A stretch of 10,874 nucleotides of DNA from Petrotoga sp. UBA5851 (GTDB taxonomy: Bacteria; Thermotogota; Thermotogae; Petrotogales; Petrotogaceae), in the NCBI GenBank assembly GCA_002431635.1, contig DJGH01000042.1:276-11149 (forward strand). Direction: 5' to 3'. Positions 5,703-10,874 of the stretch are shown here, in pieces. Every line of letters starts with the position of its first letter. The first letter of the stretch is position 1. The notes beneath the pieces are model-generated. The model made no database searches, was not told where the DNA came from, and saw nothing but the letters and a program-made list of their open reading frames with translations. The translations under genes were made by a program, and so were the position numbers.

Positions 5703-7979
5703 TTACTTATTTACTTTTACTTCGCACTCAATACCGCTTTTTAATAGTATTACTTCCGAATAAACTTTTACCTGCATATCTCTTTCTGAAGTTATTACCA
5801 CTTTTTTGTGATCATAAAAAACTTTTATTCTTGAATTTTTATAGACCACACTGAACTCTATACTCTGAAGATCAGGTGCAAGCCATGGTGAAAAACACGC
5901 CATACCCTGGGAGTCAATACCAAATCCCCCGAATCCGTAGACTGCGGTCTGCCATGCCCCGGCGCTTGATGCCGCATGAAGCCCCATCAGACTGTTTCCC
6001 TGATTATCTTTTATATCTGTATTTATACATTTCATGAAGTATGAGAAGGCATTATGAGTATCTCCAACTTTCATTCCCATTATGGAGTACATGCTAGGAC
6101 TCAATGATGATTTATGCATGGTTCTTTTCTCATAGTACTCATAGTTGGCTTTCAGTTCTTTTTCAGAAAATTCCTGTGGCATCATAAGCATAAGCATTAT
6201 TACATCAGGCTGTTTTATGAGCTTTGTAGCATTAAGCTCTGAAAGATCCAACCCTGTAGGCCATTGAGGCATCCCGTTTTCGTCAGCCGAAGTTATTTCA
6301 TAGTCTTTAAGATCAAAATAACCTTCAAACTGTTCGATTATATCAGTTCCTTGCTGCTTGTTTATAAGAATCTTATCAGATATCCTTTTCCATGCAGCAT
6401 AGTCTTTTTCAGTCAGACAAAGATAATTTTCAATCCGGTTAAGTTCCCACGGACATTCATCCTTCATCTTTTGCCTAAGCTCAAGCGCCTTTGAAAAGGT
6501 CCACTTGACCAGATAGTTTGTATAAAAGTTATTGTCCACATGCTCGTGAAACTCATCAGGACCGATTACAGACTTTATCTCCCACAGATCTTTATCTTTA
6601 TTATATACTGTCCTTCCTGTCCAGAATCGGCAGACTTCAAATATTATTTCAGAACCATATTTAAACATAAAATCTTTATCCTCGGTAGCCCTGTAATACT
6701 CAAAAATGCTAAAAACTATATCACTGCTTATATGAACCTCTATATCACCGGTCCATATTCGTACAGGCTTGTTGTTATAATCGTATCCCCACTTGGGAGT
6801 TGTTTCTAATCCGTCATCAGCAGATTCCCAAGCATACTGTGCACCTGAAAAACCATTCATAAAAGCGTTCCGCCTGGCGCCATCCAGTGTATTATACCTG
6901 TACATTAAAAGAGCTCTTGCAACCTCCGGCTGCGTATATATAAAAAATGGAAGCATGAATGTTTCGGTATCCCAAAACACATGACCTTTGTATCCCTCTC
7001 CGTGAAGCCCCTTTGCTCCTATGCTGACAGTCTGGTCTTTATCGTATGCACATGAAGAAAGATGAAAAATATTAAATCTGAGAGCAGCCTGTGCCTGCGT
7101 GTTTCCCTGTATCTTTATATCTGAGCCGTCCCAAAAGCCCTGCCATAATTCTGAATGCTTTTGAAGTTCGTTTTCATAACCTTCAACTATAAAGGCTTCA
7201 AGTTCACGTTTACAATCCATCCCAGCATTACTGCTCTCCCTCGAAGAGTATGATGAACCGAACTTATATACAACAACAGTTTCTCCCTTTGCCGCAACAA
7301 TATCCCCTGCCTGTTGAACCATGCACTGAAGATCATTAAATTTGAGTTTTGAAAATTTCCGTTCTTTCATAACCAGACATGATGCCTGAGCTACCTCAAT
7401 TTTTTTATCATTTGTCTTTACAACCATCATGATTGCCTGTTTAAGGTCATGCACAGAGGAGACTTTATAATGCTTGGTTACTTCCTTGGGATTATTTTGT
7501 GAATTGACCGTTCCTCCATCTATACTACTTTCAAAAACCAAAAACGCTTGTGAGTCCAAGCTTGTCACACTATACCTGCTGCCCCACCTGTGAACATTTT
7601 TTCTGCTTACAAAACGTTCACTCTCGACCTTTACCCGCATTCCCTTCTGAACTTCCACTATAAACTCATTTCGAAGAATACCGTTTTTCATATCCAAAAT
7701 TCTTTGATAATCGATTACATTGTTCAAATCAAGATCAATCTTTTGTCCATTGATATAAATATTCATTAAAAGTGGGTTTGGAAGATTGACAAGTTCCGTT
7801 ACCTGTGCTGTGCTTCTGTCAAAAATACCGGCAATATAATTACCAGGATTATTGTATAAAGAAAATTCATTGTAGCCTCTCATTCCACTGTAACCGTTTG
7901 CCAAATTAAATAACGTACCGTTTTTATAGTTATCTTCCTTGATGTAATCCTTAACAGAAAACTCCCATAAATCATTCAT
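5703..7979 (-). CDS. GH65 disaccharide phosphorylase (kojibiose/nigerose/trehalose type)
   Basis: This 758-residue product has normal family length. The layout is an N-terminal beta-sandwich (about 1-270; opening FNLANGYSGMRGYNE), a linker, an (alpha/alpha)6 catalytic barrel (about 310-690) and a short C-terminal beta domain. Catalytic-barrel landmarks are AKGLHGEGYKGHVFWDTE, then GPDEFHEHVDNN with the general-acid Glu at residue 476, then LHAASSAGAW around 667-676 near the phosphate site. Family enzymes use phosphate to split an alpha-glucosidic disaccharide with inversion, releasing beta-glucose 1-phosphate; the adjacent beta-phosphoglucomutase gene fits this. The GPDEFHEHV motif argues for the kojibiose/nigerose/trehalose side of the family rather than maltose phosphorylase, but the acceptor sugar cannot be settled here. 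No signal peptide, so cytosolic. ATG 7979 follows GGGAGGAAT eight bases upstream. The gene converges on the transporter operon. Confidence 0.93.
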   Translation of the reverse strand: MNDLWEFSVKDYIKEDNYKNGTLFNLANGYSGMRGYNEFSLYNNPGNYIAGIFDRSTAQVTELVNLPNPLLMNIYINGQKIDLDLNNVIDYQRILDMKNGILRNEFIVEVQKGMRVKVESERFVSRKNVHRWGSRYSVTSLDSQAFLVFESSIDGGTVNSQNNPKEVTKHYKVSSVHDLKQAIMMVVKTNDKKIEVAQASCLVMKERKFSKLKFNDLQCMVQQAGDIVAAKGETVVVYKFGSSYSSRESSNAGMDCKRELEAFIVEGYENELQKHSELWQGFWDGSDIKIQGNTQAQAALRFNIFHLSSCAYDKDQTVSIGAKGLHGEGYKGHVFWDTETFMLPFFIYTQPEVARALLMYRYNTLDGARRNAFMNGFSGAQYAWESADDGLETTPKWGYDYNNKPVRIWTGDIEVHISSDIVFSIFEYYRATEDKDFMFKYGSEIIFEVCRFWTGRTVYNKDKDLWEIKSVIGPDEFHEHVDNNFYTNYLVKWTFSKALELRQKMKDECPWELNRIENYLCLTEKDYAAWKRISDKILINKQQGTDIIEQFEGYFDLKDYEITSADENGMPQWPTGLDLSELNATKLIKQPDVIMLMLMMPQEFSEKELKANYEYYEKRTMHKSSLSPSMYSIMGMKVGDTHNAFSYFMKCINTDIKDNQGNSLMGLHAASSAGAWQTAVYGFGGFGIDSQGMACFSPWLAPDLQSIEFSVVYKNSRIKVFYDHKKVVITSERDMQVKVYSEVILLKSGIECEVKVNK
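7706..7719. promoter_or_regulatory. operator-like site inside the GH65 coding region
   Basis: GATAATCGATTACA differs from the perfect operator at 1176-1189 only in its first two bases (12 of 14 identical). It lies about 260 nt inside the GH65 gene, encoding Val-Ile-Asp-Tyr-Gln. It could be an auxiliary or roadblock site for the LacI-type regulator, or a coincidence of codon choice. Confidence 0.35.
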
Positions 7980-8028
7980 CAGATATTCCTCCCTGTCATG
8001 CTGTATTTATTGTCAGATCCATATAACT

Positions 8029-8057
8029 ATTATAAATATTGATTGTTATAATAACAA
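8029..8057 (-). promoter_or_regulatory. promoter of the GH65 gene
   Basis: On the minus strand, TTGTTA (8057-8052) and a perfect TATAAT (8034-8029) are separated by exactly 17 bp. The predicted start is about 40 nt before the GH65 ATG. The -35 box lies inside a TTGTTAT inverted repeat, so control by a bound protein is plausible. Confidence 0.7.
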
Positions 8058-8071
8058 CAATTTTTTGTTAT
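8043..8071. repeat. TTGTTAT inverted-repeat cluster in the divergent promoter region
   Basis: TTGTTAT (8043-8049) and its complement ATAACAA (8051-8057) form a perfect inverted repeat around one base. A third copy, TTGTTAT, follows at 8065-8071. The first pair covers the -35 box of the GH65 promoter. It is unlike the CpG-centred LacI operator, so a different regulator may bind it, though simple A+T-rich sequence is an alternative. Confidence 0.45.
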
Positions 8072-8077
8072 GAAAAA

Positions 8078-8104
8078 CTTACATAAATTTGATACTCTTA
8101 TAAT
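8078..8104 (+). promoter_or_regulatory. promoter of the beta-phosphoglucomutase gene
   Basis: A perfect -10 box TATAAT (8099-8104) has a weak -35-like CTTACA (8078-8083) at a short 15-bp spacing. The predicted start near 8110 falls inside the adjoining operator, giving a very short leader. Confidence 0.55.
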
Positions 8105-8117
8105 GAAATCGTTTACA
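8104..8117. promoter_or_regulatory. LacI/cre-type operator at the beta-phosphoglucomutase promoter
   Basis: TGAAATCGTTTACA matches the site at 1176-1189 in 12 of 14 positions and also fits the catabolite-control cre pattern TGWAANCGNTWNCA. It touches the -10 box and abuts the ribosome site, an ideal position for repression. Either the local LacI-type regulator or a global CcpA-like protein could use it; the two cannot be told apart by eye. Confidence 0.7.
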
Positions 8118-8131
8118 GGAGGGACGGCATA

Positions 8132-8779
8132 ATGTCTTTTATTAAACACTGCATCTTTGATCTTGATGGTGTAATCGTAGATACTGCCAAATTTCATTAT
8201 CTGGCGTGGAAAAGACTAGCACAGGAGCTCGGATTTGAACTTACTCCTATGCAGAACGAACGTCTTAAGGGAGTCAGCAGAATCCAATCTCTGGAAGTAA
8301 TCCTGAAACTTGGAAACATAAAAGCTTCAGAGACAGAAAAAAATAAAATGGCAGATAAAAAAAATCAATGGTATGTTCAGTATATTTCATCCATGACTCC
8401 CAAGGACATACTCCCAGGAGCAAAAGAATTTATACTCAAAGTACGTGAAAACGGAATTAAGACTTCTCTTGGCAGCGTGAGCAAAAATGCTGCATTAATT
8501 CTTGAAAAAACCGCAATAACGAATCTTTTTGACTGCATTGTCGATGGAAACAGGATAACAAAGGCTAAACCAGATCCAGAGGTTTTTCTTATATCCTGTC
8601 AAGAACTTGGTATAGCTCCATGCCAAAGTATAGTCTTTGAAGATTCGGTAGCAGGTATACAAGCCGCATCCACAGGAGGATTTCACAGTGTAGGAATAGG
8701 AAGTAATGAAATACTCTATATGGCAGAAAAAGTAATACGTGATTTTACAAATGTAGATATGAGCATACTTGTTTATTAA
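8132..8779 (+). CDS. pgmB: beta-phosphoglucomutase
   Basis: This 215-residue HAD-superfamily enzyme isomerises beta-glucose 1-phosphate to glucose 6-phosphate in the cytosol. All key features of the family are visible: nucleophile Asp10 and acid/base Asp12 in FDLDGVIVDT, His22 and Arg50 (GVSR) of the cap, Lys76/77, Ser115 in GSVSKNA, Lys146 in KAKPDPE, and the Mg-binding Glu170-Asp171 in VFEDSVAG. Each aligns with the well-studied Lactococcus enzyme (D8, D10, H20, R49, S114, K145, E169, D170) with an offset of one or two. ATG 8132 follows a strong AGGAGGG eight bases upstream. It is transcribed away from the GH65 gene, whose product it consumes, and is followed by its own terminator. An operator at its promoter links it to the upstream regulator. 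Confidence 0.95.
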   Translation: MSFIKHCIFDLDGVIVDTAKFHYLAWKRLAQELGFELTPMQNERLKGVSRIQSLEVILKLGNIKASETEKNKMADKKNQWYVQYISSMTPKDILPGAKEFILKVRENGIKTSLGSVSKNAALILEKTAITNLFDCIVDGNRITKAKPDPEVFLISCQELGIAPCQSIVFEDSVAGIQAASTGGFHSVGIGSNEILYMAEKVIRDFTNVDMSILVY

Positions 8780-8793
8780 GTCTGAACATCCCC

Positions 8794-8822
8794 AAAGCCC
8801 TTCGTTGATACGAAGGGCTTTT
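8794..8822 (+). terminator. Rho-independent terminator after pgmB
   Basis: A perfect 11-bp stem (8794-8804 with 8811-8821, core AGCCCTTCG/CGAAGGGCT) has a 6-nt loop and ends in TTTT. It lies 14 nt after the pgmB stop codon. Confidence 0.88.
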
Positions 8823-8864
8823 ATCTGGTAAAATCTATCATTATCTTTTTCCTGTTTGTAAAGG

Positions 8865-8895
8865 TTTAGCGCTTTTTCTAAGAAAAAGTACTAAA
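8865..8895. promoter_or_regulatory. 31-bp imperfect palindrome upstream of the AraC-type gene
   Basis: Outer arms TTTAG (8865-8869) and CTAAA (8891-8895) flank inner arms CTTTTTCT (8872-8879) and AGAAAAAG (8881-8888) around a single base, so 13 of 15 arm positions are complementary. It lies about 50 bp before the predicted -10 box of the regulator gene. It is too A+T-rich and lacks a tail for a good terminator, so an operator for an autoregulated gene is a reasonable guess. Confidence 0.4.
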
Positions 8896-8947
8896 ACGGC
8901 TGGCATCACAAAGCATAAAAAGTCAAGAAAAATAAAAATATTTTCTC

Positions 8948-8953
8948 TATAAT
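8948..8953 (+). promoter_or_regulatory. -10 box for the AraC-hydrolase gene pair
   Basis: A perfect TATAAT lies 24 nt before the AraC-type start codon. No convincing -35 hexamer is present at normal spacing (8925-8930 is A-rich), which suggests an activator-dependent promoter, consistent with autoregulation. Confidence 0.5.
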
Positions 8954-8976
8954 AGAGTACGGAAGGAAGGTGGAAC

Positions 8977-9855
8977 ATGGATTGGATCACAGGAATCCAA
9001 CGGGCGCTTGATTATGTGGAGGCAAATATTCTGCAGCCCATAGATTATGAAGAAGTGGCAAAACAGGCTTATTCTTCAAATTTTCATTTTCAAAGGATTT
9101 TCAGTATTATGTGTGGCTTTACCCTGGGAGAGTACATACGAATGCGCAGACTTTCTATGGCAGGAAACGAACTTGCATCTTGTGATATAAGGGTAATCGA
9201 TGCCGCATTAAAGTATGGGTATGAGACTCCGGAAAGTTTCAGTCGGGCTTTTGCACGATTCCACGGCGTACTGCCGTCACAGGTAAAACACGGAGGAGTT
9301 GCTTTAAAATCTTTTTCACCGCTGCGAGTAAAATTAGTTTTGGAAGGAGGAAAGATGCTTAATTACAGAATAGAAAATCACAGTGCTTTTCAGATAATAT
9401 GCAAGAAACTGTTTGTTTCCAGCAAAGATGAAATGACTCAGGAGTATATTTCTCCTTTCTGGAAGAAATGTCTTGAAGACGGAACTATTGAGGCATTATG
9501 CAAGTATATACCAAAGGAAAACATTTTCAAAGATTGTATTGTCGGAGCAAGCTTGGGAAGGGATGCTGCCGATCCGAAATTCCCTTATGCTATTGGTGCC
9601 TGTTATAATGGCGCCCAGGTTACTAACCAAGGTCTTTCAGTAGAAGAAATTCCTGCTCATACCTATGCAGTATTCCCTTTTTCTGGTAAGATGCCCGAAG
9701 ATTTTATAAAGCTTTATCAACAGATTTGTACCGAATTTTTCGCAATCGGTGAGTATCAACCATGCGGGGGAACGGACTTTGAAGCCTATCCTTCGGCAGA
9801 TGTAAGTAGCCCGGATTATAGCTGTGAAATCTGGGTTGCAGTAGAAAAAAGATAA
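8977..9855 (+). CDS. AraC-family regulator with GyrI-like effector domain
   Basis: This 292-residue protein has two parts. Residues about 5-105 form an N-terminal AraC/XylS double helix-turn-helix: LDYVEANILQPIDYEEVAKQAYSSNFHFQRIFS, then the second helix set with ALKYGYETPESFSRAFARFHG. Residues 127-292 form a GyrI-like (SOUL/Cass2-type) small-molecule-binding domain. This DNA-domain-first order is that of Rob and many Firmicutes multidrug or effector sensors. ATG 8977 follows GGAAGGAAGG. The hydrolase gene follows after 44 nt without a terminator, so the pair is likely one operon and the regulator may sense something the hydrolase handles. An additional strong ribosome site lies inside the gene at the domain junction. 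Family assignment is secure; the ligand is unknown. Confidence 0.92.
   Translation: MDWITGIQRALDYVEANILQPIDYEEVAKQAYSSNFHFQRIFSIMCGFTLGEYIRMRRLSMAGNELASCDIRVIDAALKYGYETPESFSRAFARFHGVLPSQVKHGGVALKSFSPLRVKLVLEGGKMLNYRIENHSAFQIICKKLFVSSKDEMTQEYISPFWKKCLEDGTIEALCKYIPKENIFKDCIVGASLGRDAADPKFPYAIGACYNGAQVTNQGLSVEEIPAHTYAVFPFSGKMPEDFIKLYQQICTEFFAIGEYQPCGGTDFEAYPSADVSSPDYSCEIWVAVEKR
9342..9357 (+). promoter_or_regulatory. internal ribosome site and in-frame ATG in the AraC-type gene
   Basis: GGAAGGAGG (9342-9350) is followed four bases later by ATG (9355-9357), in frame with the regulator at Met127, precisely where the GyrI-like domain begins. It would give a free 166-residue effector domain. The Glu-Gly-Gly-Lys stretch encoded here is a natural interdomain linker, so the site may be only a by-product of its codons. 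Confidence 0.4.
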
Positions 9856-9899
9856 TACAAACCAATTTATTGCTTAAGCATGAAAAAGGAGGAACCCAT

Positions 9900-10868
9900 A
9901 TGAACCATGAAAAAGTTAAAGAGCTCGAAAAAACAATAGTCAGCGAGTACAGCAATATCTCAGGAATCATTGTTCAAAAAAACGGCATAAAACTTTATGA
10001 AAAGTACTTTAATGGATATACCTCAGATAATGCCGTTCATATCTACTCAGTCACTAAGAGTGTTTTTTCGGTATTAATCGGTATAGCTCTGGATAAAGGG
10101 TTTATTAAAAGCGTTGATCAGAAGGTGCTGGATTTTTTCCCTGGCTATTCTGTTTTAGCAGGGGAAAAAACGATACAGACTGTGACTATCAAGAACCTGC
10201 TTACTATGACGGCTCCTTATAAGTACGAGTCCGAGCCTTATGAAGAGTTTTTTGCAAGCGCAGACTGGATGAAAACAGCGCTTGATTTATTAGGCGGTGA
10301 AAAAAATGTCGGAACTTTCATGTACTCTCCTATCATAGGAGCACATATTCTTGCCGGTGTTCTTGTAAATGCAACAGGTCAGACAGTGCTTGATTTCGCT
10401 ATGGAAAACTTGTTTATTCCTCTGGAAATAAATGTAACTCATAATATCGAGCTGCACAGTAAAGAGGAGCATATAGCCGTCATGAATAATAAAAATACTA
10501 CCGGATGGGCTGTTGACCCTCAAGGGATAAATACGGCAAGCTGGGGGCTTTTCCTAACCCCTGAAGATATGATAAAAATTGGTCAGCTATACTTAAATGA
10601 TGGCGTATGGAACGGAAAACAGATTATTTCATCTTGTTGGATAAACGAAAGCACAACACAACAGAGCTGCTGGAATGAGCTTTCTTATGGCTATCTATGG
10701 TGGATCATCGATGGTAAAAACCGTATTTTTGCTGCTTTAGGACAAGGAGGAAATGTAATCTATGTCAGCCGTGCAAGAAAAATTGTAATCTGCATTGCGT
10801 CTCTTTTAACTCAAAACGAACCTGATATGATAGACTTCATTAAAAATCATATTGAACCGTTATTTTAA
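9900..10868 (+). CDS. cytosolic serine hydrolase, class C beta-lactamase fold
   Basis: This 322-residue product belongs to the beta-lactamase-related serine hydrolase family (AmpC/EstB/penicillin-binding-protein-like). The nucleophile motif SxxK is Ser50-Val-Thr-Lys53, followed by helical GIALDKGFIKSVDQKVLDFFP typical of the family. The second motif, usually YxN, reads Tyr142-Ser-Pro. The third, usually KTG or HTG, is probably GQGG at 281-284. SYGYLWWI at 262-269 is also a family landmark. There is no signal peptide, so it is cytosolic and unlikely to be a peptidoglycan enzyme or a periplasmic lactamase; an esterase or amidase is more likely, substrate unknown. ATG 9900 was chosen over the in-frame TTG at 9870 because AAGGAGG lies seven bases before it. 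It is coupled to the AraC-type regulator upstream. Confidence 0.9.
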   Translation: MNHEKVKELEKTIVSEYSNISGIIVQKNGIKLYEKYFNGYTSDNAVHIYSVTKSVFSVLIGIALDKGFIKSVDQKVLDFFPGYSVLAGEKTIQTVTIKNLLTMTAPYKYESEPYEEFFASADWMKTALDLLGGEKNVGTFMYSPIIGAHILAGVLVNATGQTVLDFAMENLFIPLEINVTHNIELHSKEEHIAVMNNKNTTGWAVDPQGINTASWGLFLTPEDMIKIGQLYLNDGVWNGKQIISSCWINESTTQQSCWNELSYGYLWWIIDGKNRIFAALGQGGNVIYVSRARKIVICIASLLTQNEPDMIDFIKNHIEPLF

Positions 10869-10874
10869 GAATAT

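Noticed and set aside
5609..5854. An 81-residue plus-strand frame
   Set aside because: It runs through the terminator hairpin and antisense to the end of the GH65 gene; it is Leu/Phe-rich, as expected of an antisense shadow.
8841..8978. A 45-residue reverse-strand frame with a hydrophobic stretch (IFIFLDFLCFVMPAVLVLFL)
   Set aside because: It overlaps the AraC-type promoter and palindrome, has no ribosome site, and the hydrophobic look follows from A/T runs. A remnant of a membrane protein cannot be fully excluded.
9871..9880. A 10-bp palindrome TGCTTAAGCA between the AraC-type and hydrolase genes
   Set aside because: Too short, without a T tail, and expected by chance at this length, so neither a terminator nor an operator call is justified.
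9870..9899. An upstream TTG start for the serine hydrolase
   Set aside because: It lacks a ribosome site, whereas ATG 9900 has AAGGAGG at ideal spacing and matches the expected family N-terminus.
1..10874. CRISPR arrays, transposases, tRNA or rRNA genes, integrase or attachment sites
   Set aside because: None was seen on reading: no regularly spaced repeats, no insertion-sequence ends, and no structural RNA signatures.

Overview
The window is an A+T-rich stretch of bacterial chromosome that codes densely and has strong Shine-Dalgarno sites and canonical sigma-70-type promoters. Several features point to an anaerobic, fermentative, probably diderm bacterium: a PQQ-type beta-propeller protein, a small lipoprotein, and a sugar-binding protein exported by an ordinary signal peptide rather than a lipoprotein signal. 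Thermotogota-like or Spirochaetota-like lineages would fit. The taxon cannot be fixed from the sequence, and the last gene pair has a Firmicutes look.

Layout. (1) 1-895: the 3' end of a beta-propeller gene, then a 118-residue lipoprotein gene one base later, closed by a perfect hairpin terminator. (2) 896-1200: a gene-poor gap. It holds possible decayed reverse-strand coding remnants, then the promoter and a perfect 14-bp palindromic operator of the next operon. (3) 1201-5516: an operon on the + strand encoding a LacI/GalR-type repressor, a periplasmic sugar-binding protein, and two CUT1-type (MalF/MalG-like) permeases. A 32-nt perfect palindrome lies between the binding-protein and first-permease genes. 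No ATPase gene is present. (4) 5517-5702: a 33-codon reverse-strand ORF and a strong bidirectional terminator. (5) 5703-8779: a glycoside hydrolase family 65 disaccharide phosphorylase gene on the - strand, divergent from a beta-phosphoglucomutase gene on the + strand, with both promoters and operator-like sites in the 152-bp gap. (6) 8780-10874: a terminator, a long imperfect palindrome, an AraC/GyrI-like regulator gene and a cytosolic serine-hydrolase (beta-lactamase-fold) gene, apparently bicistronic.

How it works together. Regions 3 and 5 form one pathway. An alpha-linked disaccharide or oligosaccharide enters through the ABC transporter, powered by an ATPase encoded elsewhere. It is phosphorolysed by the GH65 enzyme to beta-glucose 1-phosphate plus the acceptor sugar, and beta-phosphoglucomutase converts the former to glucose 6-phosphate. 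The repressor has a GalR-like recognition helix, and its predicted site TGTAA-N-CG-N-TTACA is found exactly at its own promoter. Related 12/14 matches lie at the beta-phosphoglucomutase promoter and inside the GH65 gene, so a shared local regulon is likely. I see no wholly new system here. The points most worth a second look are the roughly 100-residue insertion in the first permease, the operator set, the internal ribosome-binding site in the AraC-type gene, and the small or decayed ORFs.
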